DNA from: Micrococcales bacterium 72-143
GTDB taxonomy: Bacteria; Actinomycetota; Actinomycetes; Actinomycetales; Microbacteriaceae
NCBI GenBank assembly: GCA_001898835.1
Contig: MKVM01000005.1
Location: forward strand, 1 to 64,000
Direction: 5' to 3'
Length of the DNA stretch: 64,000 nt
The notes beneath the pieces are model-generated. The model had not been told where the DNA came from, did not search any database, and worked only from the letters and a program-made list of their open reading frames with translations. The position numbers and the translations under genes were made by a program. This document shows, one piece after another, positions 22,916-32,416 of this stretch. Position 1 is the stretch's first letter. Each line of letters begins with the position of its first letter.

Positions 22916-24304
22916 TCAGCGCGCCGCCACGACCTCGTCGCGCCGGGCCGCCGGCGCGTCGAAGGCTCCGCGGTAGGCGGCGGCGGGGTGGCGCTCGTTG
23001 AGCCGCGCCGCGCCGAACAGCTTCTCGCGCAGCGGGCCCGGGGCGTACTCGGTCTGCGCGAGACCGCGCCGCTGCAGCACGGGCGTGACCTTCTCCGCGA
23101 ACTCGGCGAACGATCCGGGGATCACCCAGTTGATGAGGTTGATGCCGTCGACGCCCGCCGCCTGCCACTCCTCGATGCGGTCGGCGATCTGCTCGGGCGT
23201 GCCGACGACACGCGTCGAGCCGGACGACATCCGCGCGAGGTCGCGCACCGTCGGCTCGCGGTCGGTGATGGCCGCCCGGGTCCACTCGAGGAAGCCCTTC
23301 GCAGTGTTCGTCTCGACGTCCTTGAGGAGCGTCTCGGGCGGGTACACGCGGCCGTCCGGGTCGACGACCGCCGAGTGCGCGAGGTAGCCGTCGACGCTGA
23401 TGTAGCGCTCGTACTCCTCGGCCTTGGCGCGCGCCTCCTCCTCGGTGTCGCCGATCACGAAGCTCAGCCCCTGGTAGAAGGTGATGTCGCCGGGCTCCCT
23501 ACCCGCCTCCACGGCCCGGCGCCGGGTGTCGGCGATCTGGGCGGCGGCCACCTCGGGAGTCGGGGCGATGATGAACACAGCCTCGGCGTGCCGCGACGCG
23601 AAGTCGCGACCGGATGCCGAGGAGCCGGCCTGGAAGAGCACGGGCGTGCGCTGCGGCGAGGGTGCGGGCAGGTGCGGCCCCTCCACCCGGTAGCGCTCCC
23701 CCACGTGGTGGATCTTGTGGATCTTCGCAGGGTCGGAGAACCAGCCGTCCTTGTCCTGCAGCAGGGCGTCGTCCTCCCACGAGCCCTCCCACAGCTTGTA
23801 GGTCACGTCGACGTACTCCTCGGCCCAGCGGTAGCGCTCCGCGTGGTCGGTGAGGCGGTCGAGGCCGAAGTTGCGGGCCCCGTTGTCTTGCACGCCCGTC
23901 ACGATGTTCCACGCGACGCGGCCCCCCGAGAGGTGGTCGAGGGTCGACACCTGACGGGCGAACTGGAACGGATGCGACTGAGCCACGTTGGAGGTCAGCG
24001 CGAGCCCGATGTTCTCGGTCGACACGGCGAGCGCGCCGAGCAGCACGGTCGGGTCGTTGCTCGGGATCTGCAGCCCCTCGCGCACGTACACCGACCAGTC
24101 GCCGTCGGCGTCGCCGTAGAGGCCTGTGACGTCGGCGAAGAACATCGCGTCGAACTTCGCGGCCTCCAGCAGCTGGGCGAGCTCGATCCAGAGCCGCACG
24201 TCCGCGAACTCGTGCTGACGCGCATCCGGGCGGCGCCACTGGCCGTGGTGGATGTGCGAGGCGGTGTTCATGACGAAGGCGTTGAAACGCAGGGGCGTGG
24301 TCAT
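22916..24304 (-). CDS. FMN-dependent monooxygenase (LLM class, NtaA/SnaA/DszA type)
   Basis: 462-residue luciferase-like flavin monooxygenase. Family hallmarks: NTASHIHHGQWRRPDA at the N-terminus, KFDAMFFAD, the LTSNVAQSHPFQFARQVSTLDHLSGGR region, WNIVTG and VLFQAGSSASGRDFA. This subfamily oxidises organosulfur or aminopolycarboxylate compounds using FMNH2 from a separate reductase, which is not seen here. Its ATG overlaps the dual ATPase stop, so it is part of the transporter operon and probably acts on the imported compound. The substrate cannot be read from sequence. Confidence 0.88.
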   Translation of the reverse strand: MTTPLRFNAFVMNTASHIHHGQWRRPDARQHEFADVRLWIELAQLLEAAKFDAMFFADVTGLYGDADGDWSVYVREGLQIPSNDPTVLLGALAVSTENIGLALTSNVAQSHPFQFARQVSTLDHLSGGRVAWNIVTGVQDNGARNFGLDRLTDHAERYRWAEEYVDVTYKLWEGSWEDDALLQDKDGWFSDPAKIHKIHHVGERYRVEGPHLPAPSPQRTPVLFQAGSSASGRDFASRHAEAVFIIAPTPEVAAAQIADTRRRAVEAGREPGDITFYQGLSFVIGDTEEEARAKAEEYERYISVDGYLAHSAVVDPDGRVYPPETLLKDVETNTAKGFLEWTRAAITDREPTVRDLARMSSGSTRVVGTPEQIADRIEEWQAAGVDGINLINWVIPGSFAEFAEKVTPVLQRRGLAQTEYAPGPLREKLFGAARLNERHPAAAYRGAFDAPAARRDEVVAAR

Positions 24305-26010
24305 TCGGTCTCTCCGGGGGATGCGGTGGCGGATGGGGTGTCGGAGTCGAGGCGCAGGAGCGCACCGACGAGGTCGCGGGTGTAGGGATGCTGCGGATCG
24401 CGGAAGACGGCCTCGGGGTCGCCGCGCTCGACGACACGCCCGTCCTTCATGACGAGGATGTCGTCGCTCACGTGGTGGATGACCCCGAGGTCGTGCGAGA
24501 TGAACAGGTAGCTCACGCCGAGCGCGTCCTGCAGGGCGACGAGCAGGTCGAGGATCTGCGCCTGCACCGAGACGTCGAGCGCCGAGACGGCCTCGTCGAG
24601 CACGATGAGCTCGGGCTCCCCCGCGAGGGCGCGCGCGATCGCGACGCGCTGACGCTGGCCGCCGGAGAGCGTCAGCGGCAGCCTGCGCCGCACGGCGTCC
24701 GGGAGGGCCACGAGGCCGAGCAGCTCCCGGATGCGGTGCTCCCGCGACGCGGCGGGCAGGCGTAGGTCGAGCGCGTCGCTCAGGATCTGCTCGACCGTCC
24801 AGCGCGGGTCGAATGAGCTGAGCGGATCCTGGGCGACAACCGACACCCGACGGCGATCGGCACGGCGCCGCGTCTCGCGGATGCCCGTCCAGGGGCGGCC
24901 CGCGAGGCGCACCTCGCCCGCATCCGGCTCCTCGAGGGCGAGCACGAGACGCGCGGTCGTCGACTTGCCCGAGCCCGACTCGCCCACGATGCCGAGAGTG
25001 CGGCCGCGTTCGAGGGTGAACGAGACGTCGTCGACCGCGGTCGCGCGACCCCCGCCCGGCACCGGGTAGCTCTTCCGCAGGGCGACCGCCTCGACGAGCG
25101 GGCCGTCGGCATGCGGTGCCGCGCCCCTGGCCGGAAACTCGGGCAGCACGAAGTGGGGCGCGAGGCGCGTGTCGCGCGTGTGCCCGCCGGGCACGGCCGC
25201 GATGAGCTCACGCGTGTAGGCGTGCCGCGGGGCGCCGAGCACCTCGGCGGCGGCGCCCTGCTCGACCACCTCTCCGCCGCGCATGACGAGGATGTCGTCG
25301 GCGAGGTGGGCGACCACCGAGAGGTCGTGCGAGATGAGCACGAGCGAGACCCCGCGCTCCTTCATGGCGGCGAGCTGCGCGAGCACCTGCGCCTGCACCG
25401 AGACGTCGAGCGCCGTCGTGGGCTCGTCGGCGATCACGATCTCCGGCTCGAGCGCGATGGCGGAGGCGATGAGGGCCCGCTGCCGCAGACCGCCCGAGAG
25501 CTCGCCGGGCCGCTGCCGGGCGCGACGTTCGGGCTCGGGCACACCCACCGCGTCGAGCAGGTCGATCACCCGCCGCCGCCGTGCGCGCCGGTCGCCCCAG
25601 CCGTGCAGGCGCAACGCCTCCTCGATCTCCTTGCCGACCGGTCGCAGCGGATCGAGCGACACGAGCGCGTCCTGCAGCACGACCCCGATGCGGCGCCCGC
25701 GCACCTCGCGCCAGCGCCGCTCGCGGAATCCGCGCAGATCCTCCCCGTCGAGCGACAGCTCGTCGGCGTCGACGACCGCGCCGCGGCCCGTGAGTCCGAC
25801 GAGCGTGCGCGCCGTCACCGACTTGCCGGAGCCCGACTCGCCGACGATCGCGAGGCAGCGTCCCGGATGCAGCTCGAACGACACGTCGTTCACCACCCGG
25901 CGGTGTCCCGCGGAGCTCGTGAAGCCGACCGAGAGCCCGCGCACCCGGATGCGAGGCGCATCCTTCGTCGCCGGAGCCAGCAGCCCGGCGGGTTCCGTCG
26001 TGAGCGTCAT
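24301..26010 (-). CDS. Dipeptide/oligopeptide-type ABC transporter, fused dual ATPase
   Basis: 569 residues containing two complete ATPase domains (DppD-DppF fusion). Domain 1: Walker A GESGSGKSVTA (about 55-63), signature LSGGLRQRALIASAI, Walker B IVIADEPTTALDV. Domain 2: Walker A GESGSGKSTTA, signature [15 protein letters not shown], Walker B LIVLDEAVSALDV. ATG at 26010 overlaps the permease stop (ATGA). Such fusions are common in peptide/nickel-family importers of Actinobacteria. Paired with the monooxygenase, it probably imports the enzyme's substrate rather than peptides. Confidence 0.93.
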   Translation of the reverse strand: MTLTTEPAGLLAPATKDAPRIRVRGLSVGFTSSAGHRRVVNDVSFELHPGRCLAIVGESGSGKSVTARTLVGLTGRGAVVDADELSLDGEDLRGFRERRWREVRGRRIGVVLQDALVSLDPLRPVGKEIEEALRLHGWGDRRARRRRVIDLLDAVGVPEPERRARQRPGELSGGLRQRALIASAIALEPEIVIADEPTTALDVSVQAQVLAQLAAMKERGVSLVLISHDLSVVAHLADDILVMRGGEVVEQGAAAEVLGAPRHAYTRELIAAVPGGHTRDTRLAPHFVLPEFPARGAAPHADGPLVEAVALRKSYPVPGGGRATAVDDVSFTLERGRTLGIVGESGSGKSTTARLVLALEEPDAGEVRLAGRPWTGIRETRRRADRRRVSVVAQDPLSSFDPRWTVEQILSDALDLRLPAASREHRIRELLGLVALPDAVRRRLPLTLSGGQRQRVAIARALAGEPELIVLDEAVSALDVSVQAQILDLLVALQDALGVSYLFISHDLGVIHHVSDDILVMKDGRVVERGDPEAVFRDPQHPYTRDLVGALLRLDSDTPSATASPGETE

Positions 26011-26876
26011 GCCTTCTCCCCCTTGTCGAGAGCGGTGCGGAGGTGGCCCCCGAGGCTCGTCGCCGCGAGCGCGAGGGCGACGATCACGAGGCCCGGGATG
26101 ACGACGAGCCACGGGGCTCGCGTGATGTACGCGCGCCCCGCGTCGAGAAGCGCGCCCCACTCGGACGACGGCGGAGCGACCCCGAGGCCGAGGAACGCGA
26201 GGCTCGACGCCCAGACGATCGACTGGCCCACCGAGAGCGCGAAGATCGCCACGAGGGGACGCAGGGCGTTCGGCAGGATCTGCCGCAGGACGATGCGCCT
26301 CCGCGGGTGGCCGAGGGCGACTGCCGCCTCGACGTAGCCCGACGAGCGGGCCGCGAGCACCTGCGCGCGCACGATCCGGGCGTAGCCGGGCGCGGTGCCG
26401 ATGCCGACGGCGAGCACCTGCGTCCAGGCCGACGGCCCGAGGACGGCGACGAGCAGCAGCGCGAGCAGCAGCGCGGGGAACGCGAACGCCACCTCGAGCA
26501 CGAAGCCGACGACGCCCGAGAGGATGCGGCCGCCGAGCGCTGCGGCGGTGCCGAGCACGACGGCGAGGCCGAGGCTCACGGTGGCCGCACCGGCACCGAT
26601 CAGGAGCGACTCGCGCGCACCCCATACGACGCGGCTGTAGAGGTCGCGGCCGGCCTCGTCGGTACCGAACCAGTGGGCGAACGACGGCGGCTGCAGGGCC
26701 GCGGCGAAGTCGTTGGCGGTCGGCGAGTGGGTCGCGAGGAGCGCGGGCCAGGCCGCCGCGAGCAGCAGGAACGCGATCACCGCGATCGCGGCAACGAGGC
26801 TCGGGGCGGGCCTCCGCCTCCGGGGGCGAGAAGCGGATACCGGGGGCGCCACCGGCGCGGGGGCGAGCGTGGTCAT
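26007..26876 (-). CDS. Dipeptide-type ABC transporter permease (DppC-like)
   Basis: 289-residue inner-membrane permease. N-terminal helix near residues 28-48, then the periplasmic HWFGTDEAGRDLYSRVVWGAR motif typical of DppC/OppC, and the EAA loop YVEAAVALGHPRRRIVLRQILPNALRP. ATG at 26876 overlaps the DppB-like stop by 4 bases. Confidence 0.93.
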   Translation of the reverse strand: MTTLAPAPVAPPVSASRPRRRRPAPSLVAAIAVIAFLLLAAAWPALLATHSPTANDFAAALQPPSFAHWFGTDEAGRDLYSRVVWGARESLLIGAGAATVSLGLAVVLGTAAALGGRILSGVVGFVLEVAFAFPALLLALLLVAVLGPSAWTQVLAVGIGTAPGYARIVRAQVLAARSSGYVEAAVALGHPRRRIVLRQILPNALRPLVAIFALSVGQSIVWASSLAFLGLGVAPPSSEWGALLDAGRAYITRAPWLVVIPGLVIVALALAATSLGGHLRTALDKGEKA

Positions 26877-27889
26877 GCGATCCTCACTCTCGGGTCGACG
26901 GCGGTGTACAGCACGTCGACGACGAGGTTCGCGATGACGTAGACGGCGGCGATGAGCACGACGATTCCCGTCACCACCGGGATGTCCTGCGAGCTGACGG
27001 CGGTGACGAGCACGCGCCCGATCCCCGGCCGGTTGAAGATGCTCTCCACCACGACGGCGCCCGAGATGGTCGCGCCGAGCGCCCATCCGCTCAGGGTCAC
27101 GGCGGGCAGCACCGCGTGCCGGAGCACGTGCCGCAGCCGGAGCTCCGTCTCGCCCATGCCGCGCATCCGGGCTGACACTACGAACGGCTGCTCGAGCGCG
27201 CGCTCGAACTCGGCCCGGGTCGCCTGCCCCATGAACCCCCCGAGCGGGATGGCGAGCGTCAGCGCGGGCAGCAGGAGCGCCTCGATGCCGTCGCCTCCCA
27301 TCACGGGCGCCCAGTGCAGCGTGAGCGCGAACACGAGCAGCAGCACGATGCCGAGCCAGTAGTGCGGAAGGCCCGCCGCGACCGTGTCGACCGTCTGGCC
27401 GAGACCGCGCACGCGGGGCCCGCGGCCGGCGGTCGCGACGACCCAGACCACCATGAGCAGCCAGGCGAGCGCGATCGCGGTGAGCGAGAGCACGAGCGTC
27501 GCCGCGAGCTGCTCGCCGATGATGTCCCAGACGGGGCGGAACTGCTGGTACGAGGAGCCGAGATCGCCGCGCAGCAACCCGGCGAGGTAGTCGAGGTACT
27601 GCCGCACGAGCGGCCGGTCGAGGCCGAACTGCGCGATGATCGGCGCGAGCTCCTCGGGCGTGCGGGCGACGGCCTGGCCGCTGCGGATGTTGAGGATGGT
27701 CGTCGCGCGGTCCCCCGGGAGCGCCGCCTGGGCGAGGAACGCGGCGGTGGCCGCCCCGAGCAGCACCGTGACGGCGGACAGCGCGCGGCCGCCGACGCGA
27801 CGGGCGCGCGCGAGGCCCGTGCGGGGGGAGGCGACCGGGGCGGCCACCTCCTCCCGCGCGGTGGCCTCAGCCGACGAGGTACGCGTCAT
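26873..27889 (-). CDS. Dipeptide-type ABC transporter permease (DppB-like)
   Basis: 338 residues with a first helix near 35-55, the large periplasmic loop with FGLDRPLVRQYLDYLAGLLRGDLG (DppB/OppB hallmark), and an EAA-like loop followed by the GATISGAVVVESIFNRPGIGRV motif. ATG at 27889 starts 23 bases inside the 3' end of the binding-protein gene. This start gives a normal N-terminus; the longer in-frame extension upstream is antisense noise. Confidence 0.9.
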   Translation of the reverse strand: MTRTSSAEATAREEVAAPVASPRTGLARARRVGGRALSAVTVLLGAATAAFLAQAALPGDRATTILNIRSGQAVARTPEELAPIIAQFGLDRPLVRQYLDYLAGLLRGDLGSSYQQFRPVWDIIGEQLAATLVLSLTAIALAWLLMVVWVVATAGRGPRVRGLGQTVDTVAAGLPHYWLGIVLLLVFALTLHWAPVMGGDGIEALLLPALTLAIPLGGFMGQATRAEFERALEQPFVVSARMRGMGETELRLRHVLRHAVLPAVTLSGWALGATISGAVVVESIFNRPGIGRVLVTAVSSQDIPVVTGIVVLIAAVYVIANLVVDVLYTAVDPRVRIA

Positions 27890-29504
27890 GGAAGACGGGT
27901 CCCCCCTGCGAGTGCTCCTGCCAGACGTCCTTGAGGGAGCCGCCCACCGCGAGCGTCGACAGCCGGTCGTAGACGCCGATCGCGAGCGCGTGGTCCGCGA
28001 TGTACTCCTGCGCCCGCTGGTAGGCGGCGTTCTGCGCGTCGACATCGCTCGCCGAGTTGCCCTCGAGGATGTAGCCCTCGAGCGTCGAGTCGTTGTAGAA
28101 GGCGTTGTTCCAGTAGTTGGGGTGGTCAGCGGTGCTCGGCCGCCAGTTGATGTAGAGGATCCCGGCGGTCACGGCCGTCCAGTAGCCGACCGTGATGTCC
28201 TTCTCCTCGGCCGTGGAGTACGCCCCCGCGAAGAACTCGCTCTGCGGCACCGGCACGAGCTGCACGTCGAAGCCGACCTTCGTCGCCTGCTCCTGCAGGG
28301 CCTGCAGGATCGCGGCGCCGTCGGCGTTGATGATCGACCCCGCACCGTAGGGGAGCACGACCGTGAGCCGTTCGCCGTCCTTCGTGCGCGTGCCGTCGTC
28401 GTCCCGGCCCGTCCATCCCGCCTCGTCGAGCAGCGCGTTCGCCTGATCCGGGTCGTAGTCGTAGCGGTCGGCGGCCTTCTGGCTGTAGCCGGGGGTCGAC
28501 TGGCTGACGCCGCCGTTGCCCTCGAACGGGATGAGGCCCTGACCGATCGTCTCCACCGCGGACTCGCGATCGAGGCTGTAGGCGAATGCCTGCCGCACCT
28601 TCTCGTCGGCGAAGACGCCACGGGAGGTCGTGAAGGTCAGCTGCTGCGGGCGACCCGCGGTGACGTACTTCTCCAGCTCGTAGCCCTCGTCGCCGAGCGA
28701 GGCCCACTCGACGGCCGGCACGTCGTAGATCGCCTGCACCTCGCCGCTGCGGAGCGCCGCGACGCGCGTGGTCGCATCCGCGACGAACTTCCACTCGACG
28801 GTGTCGACGATCGCCGGGCCCTGGTGCTTCGCGTTGGCGGGCCACGAGGTGTAGTCAGGGTTGCGCTTCAGCACGATCTCGGAGCCGCGACTCCATGAGT
28901 CGACGGTGAACGCCCCGGTGCCGATCGGCGCCTCGCAGTTCTGCTCCTCGCTGCGGTTCTCGAGCGCCTCCTGCGACTGGATGCCGAAGTAGCCCTGCGT
29001 GAGGGTCTCCGGGAGGCGCGGATAGGGCCTCGCGAGATGCACGACGAGGGTCAGGTCGTCGAGCGCCTCCGCCGAGGTGTAGTAGCCGTCGAGCCAAACC
29101 TGCGCGGTCGAATTGCCGCCGGCGATCCAGTAGTCGAAGTTGTGGGCGACGACGCCCGCGGTGAGCGGGCTGCCATCCGTGAAGGTCACGTCGCCCTTCA
29201 GGTGGAAGGTCCACGCGAGCTGGTCGTCCGAGACCTCGTAGCTGTCCGCGAGCCACGGCACCGCGGTGCCGTCCTCGTCGAGCGACAACAGGCTGTCGAG
29301 CACCTGGTACGAGAGGTAGGCCTGCTCGATCCAGCCGCCGAACACGCACGCCGGCTCCTGCTGGTGCGCGTAGACGACCGTGCCCCCCTCGAGCGGTTCG
29401 CCGCCGCCCGACGCTGTGGCCGGCGCGCAGCCCGCGAGCGCGAGCAGGGCACCACCCGCGGCGAGGGCGACGAGGGGGCGGACGGGACGGGCGGTGGTGG
29501 ACAT
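27867..29504 (-). CDS. Dipeptide-type ABC transporter substrate-binding lipoprotein
   Basis: 545-residue SBP family 5 protein. Signal peptide with lipobox LAGC (Cys about residue 26), then the typical GGTVVYAHQQEPACVFGGW opening and WTFHLKGDVTFTDGSPLTA motif. ATG at 29504 with CAGGAG site. First gene of the five-gene operon (binding protein, two permeases, dual ATPase, monooxygenase). The family binds peptides, nickel-ligand complexes, sugars and other small molecules, so the ligand is open. Confidence 0.92.
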   Translation of the reverse strand: MSTTARPVRPLVALAAGGALLALAGCAPATASGGGEPLEGGTVVYAHQQEPACVFGGWIEQAYLSYQVLDSLLSLDEDGTAVPWLADSYEVSDDQLAWTFHLKGDVTFTDGSPLTAGVVAHNFDYWIAGGNSTAQVWLDGYYTSAEALDDLTLVVHLARPYPRLPETLTQGYFGIQSQEALENRSEEQNCEAPIGTGAFTVDSWSRGSEIVLKRNPDYTSWPANAKHQGPAIVDTVEWKFVADATTRVAALRSGEVQAIYDVPAVEWASLGDEGYELEKYVTAGRPQQLTFTTSRGVFADEKVRQAFAYSLDRESAVETIGQGLIPFEGNGGVSQSTPGYSQKAADRYDYDPDQANALLDEAGWTGRDDDGTRTKDGERLTVVLPYGAGSIINADGAAILQALQEQATKVGFDVQLVPVPQSEFFAGAYSTAEEKDITVGYWTAVTAGILYINWRPSTADHPNYWNNAFYNDSTLEGYILEGNSASDVDAQNAAYQRAQEYIADHALAIGVYDRLSTLAVGGSLKDVWQEHSQGGPVFHDAYLVG

Positions 29505-29590
29505 CGCGATGAGGCTCCTGGTCGGGGTCGCCCCCGGACGAGGGCACCCGGGAACTGTAGGAAGCCGCCGGGCGCCCCGTCGAACCGCCG

Positions 29591-29661
29591 CGTCACACGC
29601 GGACGCCCGCCGTCGCCGACCGTCGTGATGCGTCACCGCACGTCACACGGCGCGTCGCACG
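29591..29661. promoter_or_regulatory. Repeated CGTCACACG motifs upstream of the importer/monooxygenase operon
   Basis: Near-identical 9-mers CGTCACACG (29591-29599), CGTCACCGC (29631-29639), CGTCACACG (29641-29649) and CGTCGCACG (29653-29661), about 90-160 bases ahead of the binding-protein gene. The last three are spaced 10 and 12 bases, about one helical turn, as expected for a regulator site. A possible -10 (TACAGT, minus strand) lies between the repeats and the gene. Inferred only from repetition and position. Confidence 0.35.
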
Positions 29662-29710
29662 GCGTCTCGTGGCGAGACGGGGCGCCACGGATCCGGGCGG
29701 GCGCCGACGC

Positions 29711-30505
29711 TCAGGAACGCTGGGCGAACGCCGACTGGTAGAGGCAGACGGAGGCCGCGGTCGCCAGGTTCATCGACTCCGCGTGCCCGTAGATCGGCAC
29801 CTTGACGGCGTGATCCGCCCAGCCGAGCTGCTCGTCGGTGAGCCCGTGCGCCTCATTCCCGAACAGCCACGCCGTCGGTTCGGCGAGCCGGTCGCGGAGG
29901 GTCGGCAGCTCCTCCCCCGAGATGTCGGCGGCGAGTACCTGCATCCCGGCGCCCCGCACCAGCTGGAGCGCGTGGTCGAGGGCGCCGCCCTGGGCGAGCG
30001 GCAGGTGGAAGATCGAGCCGGTCGTCGAACGCACGACCTTCGGGTTGTAGGCGTCGACGCTCTTTCCGGTGAGGATCACGCCGTCGGCGCCCGCGGCATC
30101 CGCCGCCCGGATGATGGTGCCCGCGTTGCCGGGGTCGCGCACCTCCTCGAGGATCGCGATGAGCCGCGCGCCGCCCGCGAGCAGGTCCCTGATGGTGACG
30201 GGGAACTGGCGGGCCACCGCGACGACCCCCTGCGGGGTCACCGTGTCCGCCATCGCGTCGAGTACCGCATCCGACACCTGCTCCGGCTCGATTCCGGCGG
30301 ATGCGAGACCGCGTGCGAGCTCCGGGTGCCGCTCGAAGACGCCCCGCGCCGCGAAGACGTCGACGAGCAGCTCGGGGTGGAAGGCGAGCGCCTCGCGCAG
30401 CGCCTGCGGGCCCTCGACGAGGAACAGTCCCGTCTCCTCGCGGGCGGCGCGCTTGGCGAGCTTCGCCACGGCGCGCACGCGCGGGGAACGCGGGTTGTCG
30501 ATCAT
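29711..30505 (-). CDS. TrmH/SpoU-family RNA 2'-O-methyltransferase
   Basis: 264 residues. An N-terminal RNA-substrate domain (about 1-95, [14 protein letters not shown]) precedes a SPOUT domain with the three motifs: [25 protein letters not shown] and [15 protein letters not shown]. It methylates rRNA or tRNA ribose using SAM. The genomic place after rplT is that of tsnR-type 23S rRNA methylases in Actinobacteria. ATG at 30505 chosen because TACCAT ends 6 bases before it (leaderless). A longer in-frame reading crosses the rplT terminator. Confidence 0.92.
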   Translation of the reverse strand: MIDNPRSPRVRAVAKLAKRAAREETGLFLVEGPQALREALAFHPELLVDVFAARGVFERHPELARGLASAGIEPEQVSDAVLDAMADTVTPQGVVAVARQFPVTIRDLLAGGARLIAILEEVRDPGNAGTIIRAADAAGADGVILTGKSVDAYNPKVVRSTTGSIFHLPLAQGGALDHALQLVRGAGMQVLAADISGEELPTLRDRLAEPTAWLFGNEAHGLTDEQLGWADHAVKVPIYGHAESMNLATAASVCLYQSAFAQRS

Positions 30506-30511
30506 ATGCCG

Positions 30512-30517
30512 ATGGTA
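30512..30517 (-). promoter_or_regulatory. -10 element of the rRNA methylase gene (leaderless)
   Basis: TACCAT on the minus strand, six bases before the ATG at 30505 and just beyond the U-tract of the rplT terminator, giving the methylase its own transcript. Confidence 0.55.
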
Positions 30518-30524
30518 GAAAACA

Positions 30525-30558
30525 AAGACGGCGCGCGCCGGGAGGCGCGCACCGTCTT
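30525..30558 (-). terminator. Rho-independent terminator after rplT
   Basis: Stem AAGACGG-C-GCGCGCC / GGCGCGC-A-CCGTCTT (14 paired bases, one mismatch, GGGA-type loop) followed on the minus strand by TTTGTTTTC. It ends the infC-rpmI-rplT transcript 28 bases after the rplT stop. Confidence 0.85.
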
Positions 30559-30585
30559 GTCGTGAAACTGCGGGTGACGCGAAGG

Positions 30586-30972
30586 TTACGCCGCGCTCTT
30601 GGGCGCGTTGACGTCCTTCGGGAGCGCGGCCTTCGCCGCCTCCACGAGACCCGCGAAGGTGCTGGGCTCGTTCACCGCGAGGTCGGCCAGGATGCGGCGG
30701 TCGACCTCGATGCCCGCGAGGCCGAGGCCCTGGATCAGGCGGTTGTAGGTGATGCCGTTCGCGCGGGCAGCGGCGTTGATGCGCTGGATCCACAGGCGAC
30801 GGAACTCACCCTTCTTCGCGTGACGGTCGCGGTAGGCGTAGACGAGCGAGTGGGTGACCTGCTCCTTCGCCTTGCGGTAGAGGCGCGACCGCTGACCGCG
30901 GTAGCCCTCGGCGCGCTCGAGCGTGGTGCGACGCTTCTTGGCGGCGTTGACCGCCCTCTTGACACGTGCCAT
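30586..30972 (-). CDS. rplT: 50S ribosomal protein L20
   Basis: 128 residues, strongly basic N-terminus ([16 protein letters not shown]), conserved [19 protein letters not shown] and [14 protein letters not shown]. Binds 23S rRNA early in 50S assembly. A 10-residue C-terminal tail exceeds the usual ~118. Last gene of infC-rpmI-rplT, 29 bases after rpmI. Confidence 0.98.
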   Translation of the reverse strand: MARVKRAVNAAKKRRTTLERAEGYRGQRSRLYRKAKEQVTHSLVYAYRDRHAKKGEFRRLWIQRINAAARANGITYNRLIQGLGLAGIEVDRRILADLAVNEPSTFAGLVEAAKAALPKDVNAPKSAA

Positions 30973-31001
30973 TTCTCTGAAGTCCTTCTACTCGTCCGGG
31001 C

Positions 31002-31195
31002 TTACTTGCCCAGAAGGCCCTTGATGACCTTGGCGTCCTGGGGAGCCAGGACGACGTCCTGGTTGAGACGACGCGTCACGCGCGACGGCTTGTTCTCGAG
31101 GTTGTGGCGCATACCCGCGCCCTGCTTCTTGACCTTGCCGGAGCCGGTGATCTTGAAGCGCTTCTTCGCACCGGAGTGCGTCTTCTGCTTGGGCA

Positions 31196-31196
<1 letters not shown>
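31002..31196 (-). CDS. rpmI: 50S ribosomal protein L35
   Basis: 64 residues, the typical length: [15 protein letters not shown] start and a basic C-terminal half with [15 protein letters not shown]. The ATG shares one base with the infC stop (TAATG), giving translational coupling. Confidence 0.98.
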
Positions 31197-31825
<629 letters not shown>

Positions 31826-32053
31826 GCGGGTCTCCTTCACTCGGTTTGCAGGCACGCACGTGAAGAGATCCGCACCCGTGCAACCGGCCGCCCTCGAGGG
31901 TGCTGCCGGCGGAGTGCGCCGCCGCCGTCTCGCGACAGCGACTGCCAACTCGAACCCGATAACCTGAAGAGGCGGCCAGCGGGTGGGATTGCTCCACTTG
32001 CGTTTCCGGGGAGATGGCCCCGGAGCCCGCATAAGGATAGCAGAGGAAACACC
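31826..32053. other. Divergent intergenic region / infC leader
   Basis: 228 bases between infC and the DUF1844 gene. The minus-strand leader is highly structured (for example GGCCGCCCTCGAGGG... / ...CCGGCGG) and may hold a ribosomal-protein type autoregulatory site, but I recognise no described L20 leader. On the plus strand CATAAGGAT and AGAGGA precede the GTG at 32054. Confidence 0.4.
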
Positions 32054-32416
32054 GTGACCGCAGACCCCGTATCCGCCGCCGACCCGCACGACGTGACGGA
32101 CGAGATCCGCGACATCGCCGACGTGCCCGCGGTCGAGGTGATCAACACGGTGGCGGTGCACCTGCTGAGCGCCGCCGCGGTCAAGGTGGGGCTCGCCGAC
32201 GACCCCGACTCCCAGACCGACCTCGACGAGGCGCGCAAGCTCATCGACGCCCTCGCGGGACTCGTCACGGCATCCGCCCCCAGCCTCGGCGACCACCACG
32301 CCCGTGCGCTGCGCGACGGCCTGCGCACCGTGCAGCTCGCCTTCCGCGAGGCCTCGCCCTTCCCCGACGAGCACGGCAAGGGCCCGGGCGAGAAGTGGAC
32401 GGGCCCCGTCAGCTGA
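32054..32416 (+). CDS. DUF1844 domain protein
   Basis: 120 residues, acidic, with the DUF1844 core [25 protein letters not shown] and [15 protein letters not shown]. The gene is a regular neighbour of infC and the his genes in Actinobacteria. Function unknown. GTG start at 32054 with AGAGGA site. The 3' end overlaps the convergent SseB gene by 8 bases. Confidence 0.88.
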   Translation: MTADPVSAADPHDVTDEIRDIADVPAVEVINTVAVHLLSAAAVKVGLADDPDSQTDLDEARKLIDALAGLVTASAPSLGDHHARALRDGLRTVQLAFREASPFPDEHGKGPGEKWTGPVS

